Source: Veillonella atypica KON
GTDB lineage: Bacteria > Bacillota > Negativicutes > Veillonellales > Veillonellaceae
Direction: 5' to 3'
DNA length: 64,000 bases
Assembly: GCF_002959915.1 (NCBI RefSeq)
Contig: NZ_PPDE01000003.1
Span: 236,567-300,566 of the forward strand
Under the pieces are notes generated by a model, which had not been told where the DNA came from, did no database searches, and was given only the letters and a program-made list of their open reading frames with translations. Each line of letters opens with the position of its first letter. Within the stretch, counting starts at the first letter, position 1. Made by a program: the position numbers and the translations under genes. Below are positions 19,566 through 27,077 of the stretch, piece by piece.

Positions 19566-20665
19566 GAGCTTTTAACATTCAACCATTAGATACGAAAGCG
19601 ATGGAAACATGCCGGTATCGCATTGATAATTTAACCAAACCTATTTATAGCCTGGCTATGCTCGAAACGATAGCTGAACGATTTGCAGGCGTATTGGCGA
19701 ATCCTAAACCAAATCATTTAAAATATGGTGTTCTTATAGTAGGCGCAGACCATCTTGTGGACGGTCCTCAAAATGTTGAACATGGACATACTAGTTTAAA
19801 TGCAATAAAACGATTTAATGAAGGTATGAGTGCTACGCAAGGGGCGGCATTTAAATTACAAGCACCGGTTTACGTTGTTAATATTGGCTTAGAACAAGAT
19901 ACAAAACATTTGGCGAATATTGATTCTCGAGTTATTCGTAATGGGTCCCACTTCTTTGGCGTAGAACCTTCTATTAGTTATGATGAATTGGAACAGGCGC
20001 TTGAAATGGGCTTTGGTTATGCGGATAAATTACATGAAGCAGGCCTACAAGTGGTGGCCTTAGGTAATATAGGTGAACGCACATTTCTTGATGCGTTGGT
20101 TACGACCGCTACCATTACAGGCGCATCATACGAGACTTTATTGACAGAATTTGATAATGGACCTACCATTGCACAGCGTGCTGTACACATCCATTCGTTT
20201 GTAGATCCATTTGATATTACTGTAGATGATTGGTCTGTTTTATCTGAAAGCGACCGTCGCACTGCGCTATTGCGTTTGCTTCATGTAGTAGGTGGCCTCG
20301 ATATTACTTTCTTAACAGGCTTTATCTTAGGTGCTGCTAGTCATCGTATGGCTGTGGTATACGATAATGCACTAACTGGTGCTGCTGTACTCGCAGCAGT
20401 GACGATGGAACCATTGGTGAAAGACTATGTTTTCTCATCCGCTGTTTACGATGATCCTATTCATAAGGAACAATGTCGTTTTTTAGATGTAAAACCTCCA
20501 TTACATTATGATTTACAAATCGATGAAGGCTTAGGCTCTACAATGGGGCTATCTATCGTAGATGCATCTATGCATATGTTAAATGACATGAAAACATTCG
20601 TAGAAGCAGAGGTTCGTGCCGCTGAGGATGGTGCCGGTAAAGGTAGACAAGAAGATATTAAATAA
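19562..20665 (+). CDS. arsB: Divergent CobT paralogue, probable ArsB
   Basis: 367 residues starting at ATG 19562, overlapping the upstream CobT-like gene (ATGA). It aligns with CobT in outline: VGADHLVDGPQNVEHG replaces the ADHGVA block (Asp-His kept), LGNIGERTFLDALVTTATITG replaces the GEMGI-NTT block, and IDEGLGSTMGLSIVDAS keeps a glutamate (about E322) at the catalytic position. It has a ~30-residue charged C-terminal extension. The loss of several consensus positions suggests a partner subunit, as in the ArsAB heterodimer. A long hairpin terminator follows. Confidence 0.72.
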   Translation: MRAFNIQPLDTKAMETCRYRIDNLTKPIYSLAMLETIAERFAGVLANPKPNHLKYGVLIVGADHLVDGPQNVEHGHTSLNAIKRFNEGMSATQGAAFKLQAPVYVVNIGLEQDTKHLANIDSRVIRNGSHFFGVEPSISYDELEQALEMGFGYADKLHEAGLQVVALGNIGERTFLDALVTTATITGASYETLLTEFDNGPTIAQRAVHIHSFVDPFDITVDDWSVLSESDRRTALLRLLHVVGGLDITFLTGFILGAASHRMAVVYDNALTGAAVLAAVTMEPLVKDYVFSSAVYDDPIHKEQCRFLDVKPPLHYDLQIDEGLGSTMGLSIVDASMHMLNDMKTFVEAEVRAAEDGAGKGRQEDIK

Positions 20666-20671
20666 TGATAG

Positions 20672-20745
20672 AGAGGACTTCATGATATATAGTTCCTTTA
20701 CTTAAGAAATAGTAATGAAACTATATATTTGAAAGTCCTCTTTTA
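20672..20745 (+). terminator. Long-hairpin terminator after the CobT-like pair
   Basis: AGAGGACTT...ATATATAGTT (from 20672) pairs imperfectly with AACTATATAT...AAGTCCTCT (ending 20741), followed by TTTTAT. The loop contains CCTTTACTTAAG. Extended imperfect stem of roughly 22 bp. Confidence 0.75.
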
Positions 20746-20931
20746 TATGTTTGTTGTAAATCAGGTAGATTTGTATCATATAGATTTCGTATTATTTTTA
20801 TAGGAAATTCATTGAAAAACCATTGACACTATATGTGTAAATTGATATTATTATAAGGCAGTCAGAACTGACCTGGTTTAGTTCTTGACTAACAGAAGGT
20901 AATTATGATATAGTAATTATCGGTTCTGTAT

Positions 20932-21006
20932 GCGGGAATAGCTCAGCGGTAGAGCACCGCCTTGCCAAGGCGGGGGTCGCGAGTTCGAATCTCGTTTCCC
21001 GCTCCA
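20932..21006 (+). tRNA. tRNA-Gly (GCC), first copy
   Basis: 75 bases. Acceptor GCGGGAA pairs with TTCCCGC, T discriminator, encoded CCA. Anticodon loop TTGCCAA; T-arm GAGTTCGAATCTC. Identical to the copy at 21332-21406. First gene of a nine-tRNA array. Confidence 0.97.
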
Positions 21007-21011
21007 TACAT

Positions 21012-21087
21012 TCCTCGATAGCTCAGTTGGTAGAGCAATCGGCTGTTAACCGATCGGTCGTAGGTTCGAGTCCTACTCGGGGAGCCA
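21012..21087 (+). tRNA. tRNA-Asn (GTT), first copy
   Basis: 76 bases, acceptor TCCTCGA/TCGGGGA (one G-T), G discriminator, encoded CCA. Anticodon loop CTGTTAA. T-arm TAGGTTCGAGTCCTA. D-loop reads CAGTTGG; the second copy at 21414 reads CAGTCGG. Confidence 0.97.
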
Positions 21088-21092
21088 TTCAT

Positions 21093-21168
21093 GACTCACT
21101 AGCTCAGTTGGCAGAGCACCTGACTTTTAATCAGGGTGTCCCGCGTTCGAGTCGCGGGTGAGTCACCA
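21093..21168 (+). tRNA. tRNA-Lys (TTT)
   Basis: 76 bases, acceptor GACTCAC/GTGAGTC, A discriminator, encoded CCA. Anticodon loop CTTTTAA. It is the only member of the first half-array with no counterpart in the second half. Confidence 0.97.
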
Positions 21169-21173
21169 ACTTT

Positions 21174-21248
21174 GGCCCGTTGGTCAAGCGGTTAAGACAC
21201 CGCCCTTTCACGGCGGTATCCCGGGTTCGATTCCCGGACGGGTCACCA
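21174..21248 (+). tRNA. tRNA-Glu (TTC), first copy
   Basis: 75 bases, acceptor GGCCCGT/ACGGGTC, A discriminator, encoded CCA. Anticodon loop CTTTCAC, T-arm CGGGTTCGATTCCCG. Sequence matches the copy at 21502-21576. Confidence 0.97.
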
Positions 21249-21252
21249 ATAT

Positions 21253-21328
<76 letters not shown>

Positions 21329-21331
21329 TAT

Positions 21332-21406
21332 GCGGGAATAGCTCAGCGGTAGAGCACCGCCTTGCCAAGGCGGGGGTCGCGAGTTCGAATCTCGTTTCCC
21401 GCTCCA
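21332..21406 (+). tRNA. tRNA-Gly (GCC), second copy
   Basis: Identical to the tRNA-Gly at 20932-21006 over its whole length, including CCA. It begins the second unit of the tandem duplication. Confidence 0.97.
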
Positions 21407-21413
21407 CTAATGT

Positions 21414-21489
21414 TCCTCGATAGCTCAGTCGGTAGAGCAATCGGCTGTTAACCGATCGGTCGTAGGTTCGAGTCCTACTCGGGGAGCCA
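21414..21489 (+). tRNA. tRNA-Asn (GTT), second copy
   Basis: 76 bases, same as the first tRNA-Asn apart from a T-to-C change in the D-loop (CAGTCGG). Encoded CCA. Confidence 0.97.
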
Positions 21490-21501
21490 ATTTCATATCA
21501 T

Positions 21502-21576
21502 GGCCCGTTGGTCAAGCGGTTAAGACACCGCCCTTTCACGGCGGTATCCCGGGTTCGATTCCCGGACGGGTCACCA
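21502..21576 (+). tRNA. tRNA-Glu (TTC), second copy
   Basis: 75 bases, same sequence as 21174-21248, encoded CCA. It follows tRNA-Asn directly because the tRNA-Lys of the first unit is missing here. Confidence 0.97.
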
Positions 21577-21579
21577 CAT

Positions 21580-21655
<76 letters not shown>

Positions 21656-21659
21656 AGCT

Positions 21660-21691
21660 AAAGCAGTTATCTTCGGATAACTGCTTTTTTG
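21660..21691 (+). terminator. Intrinsic terminator of the tRNA array
   Basis: AAGCAGTTATC (21661-21671), TTCG tetraloop and GATAACTGCTT (21676-21686) form an 11-bp perfect stem followed by a T-run. Confidence 0.95.
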
Positions 21692-21723
21692 TGTTATAAA
21701 TTCAGATGTGTGCAGTACAAATA

Positions 21724-21749
21724 CAAAAAGCGACACCATGTGTCGCTTT
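21724..21749 (-). terminator. Intrinsic terminator of ynfA (minus strand)
   Basis: On the minus strand AAAGCGACAC and GTGTCGCTTT pair across a three-base loop and are followed by TTTTTGT. It lies downstream of ynfA; the T-run side is only on the minus strand. Confidence 0.8.
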
Positions 21750-21784
21750 CAGCATAGTTATTAATATCATATTGTGTATGAAAT

Positions 21785-22108
21785 TTATCGTGGTGCATAC
21801 ATGATGATATATACACCTACAAGGCAAACTAGACCGCCGATAATATCGTACATGTCGGGGCGCAATCCATCGACAAACCAGCCCCATAGAATGGAGAGTG
21901 CAATAAATACGCCGCCGTATGCAGCATAGACCTTGCCAAAACTGGCCTCTGGTTGAAATGTAGGAATTATACCGTACAAGATTAAGATAATGGCGCCTGC
22001 TAGTAGATATAGAGGACTTTTATCATCGCGTATGTAGAGCCAGACGAGATATCCACCGCCAATTTCAGCGATACCGGCTAATAAAAAATAGAATATAGAT
22101 AATAACAT
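21785..22108 (-). CDS. ynfA: UPF0060/YnfA family small membrane protein
   Basis: 107 residues with four hydrophobic segments. It matches the YnfA family: [20 protein letters not shown] at the N-terminus, then GRVYAAYGG-like [19 protein letters not shown] and the [21 protein letters not shown]-terminus (the family consensus ends with D..GA.I.L.G..II...PR). These proteins resemble small multidrug resistance transporters, but the natural substrate is not established. Encoded on the minus strand downstream of a LysR gene, from which it is separated by a terminator. Confidence 0.92.
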   Translation of the reverse strand: MLLSIFYFLLAGIAEIGGGYLVWLYIRDDKSPLYLLAGAIILILYGIIPTFQPEASFGKVYAAYGGVFIALSILWGWFVDGLRPDMYDIIGGLVCLVGVYIIMYAPR

Positions 22109-22195
22109 ATATACCTCACAATGATTATAAATCTCATATTAGTGTATCATGGTTATTGTACCCTGTCAGTAGTAGATTATTGAGTTTGAAAACAA

Positions 22196-22227
22196 TAAAA
22201 AATCCCTCGCTAATAAAACGAGGGATT
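22196..22227 (-). terminator. Intrinsic terminator of the LysR gene (minus strand)
   Basis: On the minus strand AATCCCTCG and CGAGGGATT pair across a nine-base loop, followed by TTTT. It starts six bases after the regulator's stop codon and would separate it from ynfA. Confidence 0.9.
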
Positions 22228-22232
22228 GAGTA

Positions 22233-23132
22233 TTATAATCTCGCAGGGGATTCCTGATGGACATAGTCCATAAATGTATGCATCGTTTCAGTTTTAGAAT
22301 TATTTTTCTTGTATGCGAAACATACTTGTAACTTAAATGGTTTTTCTAATGGTAAATAGCCAGTAGTGATGTTGAGGGCGTCGAGAATTTGACGCGCTAC
22401 GATGCAACCAGATTCATTCTTACCACAATAATCAATCATTGTGTACGGATTAGATAAGCGACTACCACGGATGTGTAGATTTTGTTGACCATTACCTACA
22501 TATGCTTTTAATGTACGGTACATAAAATATTTAGGTGGATACATTAAAAGTGGGAATTGTTGAATTGATTTTAACGTAGCTTCTTTAACTTGATCAATCA
22601 ATTTTGGCGCATAATATACAAATTCATCTTCCCGTAGCGCTTTTGATTCATATAAGGACATGTCCTTATTATTTGGTAAATAGAGAAGGGCAATGTCGAT
22701 ACGATTTTCTCGTAAATCGAGCAATAGCTCTTCTTCTTCCATATCGTAAATAGATACAGAAAATTCAGGATGGTTTTCAAAGAAATGCGATACATATCCG
22801 TTGAGGCGAATGTCGCCGAGGCTACGAAGAACGCCGATGTTTAGGATAGGGCGTTCAACCTTGCTAGCTAAACGGATGGATTGTATGGCTCTCTCCAATG
22901 TGTCCAATACGAGTTCTGCTTCAGGCAGGAATAGTTCACCTTCTGGCGTCAAACGACTACCGCGGGTGGAACGAGAAATTAATTTAACGCCTACAAGTCG
23001 TTCTAATTTTTTCATTTGCGCACTGAAAGCAGATTGGGTGATATTCATCGTTTGTGCTGCTAGTGTAAAGCTACCTGTTTTATTATATGTAATAAAACTT
23101 TGTAGCTCTTGCATGGTTGGTAATTCTTTCAT
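22233..23132 (-). CDS. LysR family transcriptional regulator
   Basis: 299 residues. The N-terminal winged helix-turn-helix (about 7-66) has LQSFITYNKTGSFTLAAQTMNITQSAFSAQMKKLERLVG, the LysR signature, followed by LISRSTRGSRLTPEGELFL. The remainder is a substrate-binding-like co-inducer domain. It is divergent from rpsD across 333 bases, which is an unusual neighbour and probably not its target. ynfA downstream on the same strand is the nearest candidate target. Ligand unknown. Confidence 0.92.
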   Translation of the reverse strand: MKELPTMQELQSFITYNKTGSFTLAAQTMNITQSAFSAQMKKLERLVGVKLISRSTRGSRLTPEGELFLPEAELVLDTLERAIQSIRLASKVERPILNIGVLRSLGDIRLNGYVSHFFENHPEFSVSIYDMEEEELLLDLRENRIDIALLYLPNNKDMSLYESKALREDEFVYYAPKLIDQVKEATLKSIQQFPLLMYPPKYFMYRTLKAYVGNGQQNLHIRGSRLSNPYTMIDYCGKNESGCIVARQILDALNITTGYLPLEKPFKLQVCFAYKKNNSKTETMHTFMDYVHQESPARL

Positions 23133-23465
23133 TTCGGTACTCCGATTATAATAAAAACCTCACATTACTACTTATTACCTATATTAATTGTATTGTAGCA
23201 TACTATAAGTATTTTTTCATCTAAATCTATAAAAGGCGATGAATTAATTAGAATAGATATAGAGCGGTTCTTTTATAAGAAATTTCGTTTCTAATGCTAT
23301 GATAGGTGAGTAAAAATAATGATAAATAGTATGGCGAAAGAATATGCTTTGCACATGCTATTTATAGGTAGAACTAATTGACATAGGGGCATAAGAAGTG
23401 ATATTATTACTAAGTACCTTTATGTCGTGGTACAAGTATATATTAATTTATGAGGTGATAATCAC
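23133..23465. other. 333-base divergent intergenic region
   Basis: Separates the LysR gene (minus) from rpsD (plus). The rpsD promoter lies at 23378-23407. The remainder is AT-rich; I see no further gene. A LysR-type TNA box could not be identified with confidence. Confidence 0.6.
23378..23407 (+). promoter_or_regulatory. Promoter of the displaced rpsD
   Basis: TTGACA (23378-23383), 18-base spacer, TATTAT (23402-23407). The start codon is 59 bases further, leaving a leader of about 50 bases where S4 autoregulation might act; no leader fold was assigned. Confidence 0.75.
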
Positions 23466-24053
23466 ATGGCAACGAGAAGAGAGGCTCGATTCAAACTTTG
23501 TCGTCGCTTTGGTGTGAACGTATTCGGTCACGCAAAAGCCTTGAATCGCGTCAAAAAAGACCAACGTCAGAAAAAAATGTCTGAGTATGGCACACAATTA
23601 TTAGAAAAACAAAAAGTTAAAGCTTACTACAACTTGCTAGAACGCCAGTTCGTACGCTATTATGATAAAGCGAAAAAAATGCAAGGTGTTACAGGTCAAA
23701 ACATGTTGATCCTTTTGGAACAACGTCTTGATAACCTTGTATATCGCATCGGCTTCGGTAACTCCATTCGTCAAGCTCGTCAAATGGTAAACCATGGCCA
23801 CATTTTGGTAAATGGTCGTCGTGTAGACATCCCATCCTACTCCTGTAAACCAGGTGACGTTATTGAACTTCGTGAAGCTTCCCGCGACAACGAAATGTTC
23901 AAAACTAATTTCCAAGAACTTCGTTCTTTCGAACTTCCTTACATTGAAAAAGACTTGGAAGGCTTCAAAGCTACTTTCACTCGTCTTCCTCAACGTGAAG
24001 AACTTCCTATCGAAGTTAACGAAACACTTATCGTCGAATTGTACTCCAAATAA
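23466..24053 (+). CDS. rpsD: 30S ribosomal protein S4
   Basis: 195-residue S4, a primary 16S rRNA-binding protein. It begins [16 protein letters not shown] and contains the S4 RNA-binding domain at about 90-150: [42 protein letters not shown]. Ends [14 protein letters not shown], typical. GAGGTGATAATC precedes the ATG. In many bacteria rpsD lies in the alpha operon; here it is monocistronic with its own promoter and terminator, as in Bacillus. Confidence 0.97.
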   Translation: MATRREARFKLCRRFGVNVFGHAKALNRVKKDQRQKKMSEYGTQLLEKQKVKAYYNLLERQFVRYYDKAKKMQGVTGQNMLILLEQRLDNLVYRIGFGNSIRQARQMVNHGHILVNGRRVDIPSYSCKPGDVIELREASRDNEMFKTNFQELRSFELPYIEKDLEGFKATFTRLPQREELPIEVNETLIVELYSK

Positions 24054-24061
24054 TTTGGCGC

Positions 24062-24096
24062 AAAAATCCGCAGTGCAACGCACTGCGGATTTTTTA
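24062..24096 (+). terminator. Intrinsic terminator of rpsD
   Basis: AATCCGCAGTGC (24065-24076) and GCACTGCGGATT (24080-24091) form a 12-bp perfect stem with a three-base loop, then TTTTT. An A-run on the left side could make it act on both strands. Confidence 0.93.
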
Positions 24097-24150
24097 TATA
24101 TTATGTGTGTATTATTTATAAAAGGGTAAATCAAATAATTATCATAAAAT

Positions 24151-25356
24151 CTATCTTTCTTGGTTTAATCGAGTATAGCCTATTATAATAGCTGTGCTTA
24201 TAATTATCCCCAGTCCACATATAAAAAATATATCATGTAGCGGTAATATATTTGCTAAGTTTGTAAATATAGTTATTGATAATATTGATCCAATAGAGAA
24301 GCCTGTACTTACAGAACCGCTAGCTAATGTTAACTCTTCCTGTGAAAAAATAGATTGTATATATGCATGAACTAAAACAACGGCTGTAAATAATAATATT
24401 TCAGATATACTATATAGAATATAAAGTTGTTCTATTGTGTCTATATAGGCTATGCAAAAAATACTTCCTCCGTATAGTATAAAAAGAGGGAACAAAATCT
24501 TTTTAAAACTCGTTGCTAAATTAATGGTAAAATATTTAGCAAGAATTCCAAAAATAATGAATGATGCCAATCTAGAGATTGTTTGCGTATATCCATACTG
24601 ACTATCAGTTAAATGTAAGATATCTTTAATAAATATTAATAGTAGAATAGGTATACACATATAAAATATTCTGGCTAATATACCCAAATAAACTATAAAA
24701 TTAATTTTTTTATTTAGGAATAATAACTTATATCCTTTTAATAGAAGTTGAATGCGATCATATATGCTTTCTCTAATAGTTTTTTTTGAGATAGTTGAGT
24801 GTGACTGTATTCTTACATTTCTATTTAAACGATAAAGTAGGTAGGCTGAAACAATATAAGTAATTGCATCAATAACGAATACCATCGTTAAAGAGTAATT
24901 AATTATAACGCTAAATAATAAGGAACCACTTATTAATGCAAAACGATTAATAGACCGGAGCAGTGCATTGAATTTGACTAAATCATTTGTAATATTAGGT
25001 ACAAATGAAAGTCTAGCGATTCCTAAAATTTTATTATTAAAACCTATAAGAAAAGCTATGATATATACTAGATATAGGTTATCTATGAAAACAAAAATTA
25101 ATAATATAAAACCCGAAACTATTTCAGGAACTACCATAGACCACATTAAGCCTTTTTCTTTTACGAGTATCCCTAAAAATGGGCCTAATAACATTCCAAC
25201 TAATAATGTCGCTATTGTAACTGCCCCTGTATCAAAGGGACTATGGGTGGTATTGAATATATATGTTATAAAGCCTAGTGTTGTTGCTGTGCTTCCCATT
25301 GTTGAAAAAAATAGAGCACTATTTAAGAGACCTGAGTTTTTATTTTCTAGATTCAT
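24151..25356 (-). CDS. MFS family transporter
   Basis: 401-residue major facilitator with about twelve hydrophobic segments. The N-terminal half shows GPFLGILVKEKG, a version of the loop 2-3 motif, and RLSFVPNITNDLVKFNALLRSINRF, which resembles the MFS subgroup of Enterobactin-exporter-like/macrolide-efflux proteins. Codon use is very AT-rich (many ATA and TTA codons) compared with the ribosomal genes on both sides, suggesting acquisition. A GGAGATGAT site precedes the ATG on the minus strand. Substrate unknown. Confidence 0.85.
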   Translation of the reverse strand: MNLENKNSGLLNSALFFSTMGSTATTLGFITYIFNTTHSPFDTGAVTIATLLVGMLLGPFLGILVKEKGLMWSMVVPEIVSGFILLIFVFIDNLYLVYIIAFLIGFNNKILGIARLSFVPNITNDLVKFNALLRSINRFALISGSLLFSVIINYSLTMVFVIDAITYIVSAYLLYRLNRNVRIQSHSTISKKTIRESIYDRIQLLLKGYKLLFLNKKINFIVYLGILARIFYMCIPILLLIFIKDILHLTDSQYGYTQTISRLASFIIFGILAKYFTINLATSFKKILFPLFILYGGSIFCIAYIDTIEQLYILYSISEILLFTAVVLVHAYIQSIFSQEELTLASGSVSTGFSIGSILSITIFTNLANILPLHDIFFICGLGIIISTAIIIGYTRLNQER

Positions 25357-25535
25357 ATTATCATCTCCTAGATTATAGAAGTACTGATATAATATGTATT
25401 ATTTTACAAAATCTAAATTAAACTTTTACTAATTTTGATATTATATATTAATTATTCTATATAAATATATAAATTTCCTGCATAATATAAAGTAATATGT
25501 AATATAAGTAGGTTTCTGCTAATGAAAGATAATAA
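25357..25535. other. AT-rich intergenic stretch upstream of the MFS gene
   Basis: It presumably holds the minus-strand MFS promoter. A 15-codon ORF (ATG 25522) lies in another frame just before the remnant at 25536; no supported gene was seen. Confidence 0.4.
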
Positions 25536-25787
25536 AGGGGACTGTTCATTTTTATTATTTATACTGTAAATGAATTTATAGAATTAATCGGTCAACTCAA
25601 ATTACTGTATATTACATTAGACGGAGAAGTTCGTATTGCTTATGATGATTCGGATAATTATGTCCAAATTATATGTGATTCATATGGACATATAAAAGTA
25701 GAAGATCAATTAGGAGGCAGTTGGCGTGATAACTGGGTTAAACTTTCTCTTAATACTGATCAGACCGTATTGAATGATGTAATATAG
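25536..25787 (+). pseudogene. Start-less 83-codon open frame, possible immunity-like gene remnant
   Basis: Open from just after a TAA at 25533 to TAG 25785-25787. There is no ATG, GTG or TTG start near the beginning. The translation has coding-like composition: VNEFIELIGQLKLLYITLD, then GEVRIAYDDSDNYVQIICDSYGHIKVEDQ and a final VKLSLNTDQTVLND. The last block resembles the DQTxL endings of small immunity-type proteins. A short ATG frame (25522) enters a different frame, consistent with a frameshifted 5' end. Family assignment is a guess; the coding character is the observation. Confidence 0.4.
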
Positions 25788-25846
25788 CAGTGTAATTCTA
25801 TATTAAAAAAATAATTTGATGACAACATATAAGTATTAAATTTTAA

Positions 25847-25875
25847 TTGACACAACCCCATAAAATCTGTATACT
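25847..25875 (+). promoter_or_regulatory. Promoter of rplM-rpsI
   Basis: TTGACA (25847-25852), exact 17-base spacer, TATACT (25870-25875). Near-consensus sigma-A promoter, appropriate for a highly expressed ribosomal operon. Confidence 0.92.
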
Positions 25876-25881
25876 ATTTTG

Positions 25882-25971
25882 AGTAAGCTTTAGTCGTGTT
25901 TCCATTAGCCCCGGAAGCAAAGGACAAGCTGATTTTGGTAGAATTATGACGTTATTAGGAGGATATGCAGC
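25882..25971 (+). promoter_or_regulatory. Putative structured leader of rplM (L13 leader type)
   Basis: About 90 bases of transcribed leader. AAGCTT at 25885-25890 can pair with AAGCT at 25926-25930, enclosing a GC-containing segment (TTAGCCCCGGAAGC). Leaders autoregulated by L13 are known upstream of rplM in Firmicutes. I infer equivalence from position and a closing stem; no consensus match was computed. Confidence 0.45.
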
Positions 25972-26412
25972 ATGAAAACTACATTTATGGCCAATCCGAA
26001 CACAATCGAACGGAAATGGTATGTTGTTGACGCTGAAGGTAAAACTTTAGGACGCCTTGCTGCCGAAGTTGCAAAAGTTCTTCGGGGCAAAAATAAACCA
26101 ACTTTCACACCACACGTAGACACTGGTGACCATGTGATCGTTGTAAACGCAGAAAAAATTCGCGTAACTGGTAAAAAATTGGAACAAAAGGAATACTTCC
26201 GTCACTCTGGTTACCCAGGTGGTTCCCGTTTCACTAAATTGTCCATGATGCTTGAAAAACAACCTGAACGTGTTGTTGAAATGGCAGTTCGTGGTATGCT
26301 TCCAAAAAACAAATTGGGTGCACAACAATACCGTAAATTAAACGTATACGCTGGTCCTGAGCATCCACATGCAGCTCAAAAACCAGAAGTATTAGAAATT
26401 TCCGTACGATAA
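25972..26412 (+). CDS. rplM: 50S ribosomal protein L13
   Basis: 146 residues beginning [20 protein letters not shown], the same extended N-terminus as Bacillus L13 (MRTTPMANASTIERKW by recollection), so the first ATG, behind AGGAGGATATG, is chosen. Diagnostic blocks are [34 protein letters not shown] and [21 protein letters not shown]13 binds 23S rRNA early in assembly. Co-transcribed with rpsI. Confidence 0.97.
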   Translation: MKTTFMANPNTIERKWYVVDAEGKTLGRLAAEVAKVLRGKNKPTFTPHVDTGDHVIVVNAEKIRVTGKKLEQKEYFRHSGYPGGSRFTKLSMMLEKQPERVVEMAVRGMLPKNKLGAQQYRKLNVYAGPEHPHAAQKPEVLEISVR

Positions 26413-26432
26413 TCTAGAGGGAGGAACATATA

Positions 26433-26825
26433 ATGGCAGTAGCACAATATTACGGCACTGGTCGTAGAAAATCTTCCGTTGCTAGAGTTCGTCTGGTACC
26501 GGGCACAGGTAAAATCACTGTTAACAAACGTGAACTTAATGAATATTTCGGTCGCCAAACTTTGGAATTGATCGTAAAACAACCTTTGAATTTGACTAAC
26601 ACAGTTGAACAATACGATGTAATCGCAACTGTAGCTGGTGGCGGTCCTTCCGGTCAAGCTGGTGCAATTCGTCACGGTATCTCCCGTGCGTTATTGGACG
26701 TAGATGGCGAACTTCGTCAATCTTTGAAAAAAGCTGGCTTCTTGACTCGTGACCCACGTATGAAAGAACGTAAAAAATACGGTCTTAAAAAAGCCCGCAA
26801 AGCAAGCCAATTCTCCAAACGTTAA
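26433..26825 (+). CDS. rpsI: 30S ribosomal protein S9
   Basis: 130-residue S9 whose C-terminal tail reaches the P site. It begins with [21 protein letters not shown], has [20 protein letters not shown] in the middle and ends in the basic [16 protein letters not shown] tail with the terminal arginine. GGGAGGAAC precedes the ATG. A terminator follows. Confidence 0.98.
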   Translation: MAVAQYYGTGRRKSSVARVRLVPGTGKITVNKRELNEYFGRQTLELIVKQPLNLTNTVEQYDVIATVAGGGPSGQAGAIRHGISRALLDVDGELRQSLKKAGFLTRDPRMKERKKYGLKKARKASQFSKR

Positions 26826-26845
26826 TATTTGGACAACAAGTTATT

Positions 26846-26876
26846 ACACCTGCAGACAATGTCTGCAGGTGTTTTT
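26846..26876 (+). terminator. Intrinsic terminator of rplM-rpsI
   Basis: ACACCTGCAGAC pairs with GTCTGCAGGTGT across a two- to three-base loop, followed by TTTTT. A 12-bp perfect stem. Confidence 0.95.
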
Positions 26877-26984
26877 TGTTGCTTAGATTATGGTGACACT
26901 AATAATTATCTGTTATGATGATAGTAATGATAAAAGAATCAGTCATATGAAATCTGAGTATTATAAATGATAGGAGATATTGTT

Positions 26985-27038
26985 ATGGAATTAATGAAAG
27001 CTATTCAATTGACAGGTCCCAGTAACTGTATTTCATGA
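26985..27038 (+). CDS. 17-codon small ORF, possible leader peptide or gene remnant
   Basis: ATG 26985 to TGA 27036-27038, encoding MELMKAIQLTGPSNCIS. A TAGGAG sequence lies 8-13 bases upstream, so translation is plausible. The start resembles the N-terminus of zinc-type alcohol dehydrogenases (MKAI.LTGP), so it may be a truncated remnant rather than a functional peptide. It ends 39 bases before the osmoprotectant transporter gene. Confidence 0.3.
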   Translation: MELMKAIQLTGPSNCIS

Positions 27039-27077
27039 TATGTTACATAATATATTTACCTGTGTATAGGGGGCTGT

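Noticed and set aside
23637..24134. 165-codon minus-strand ORF opposite rpsD
   Set aside because: It is the shadow of the conserved rpsD frame, contains the terminator and has no SD or family features.
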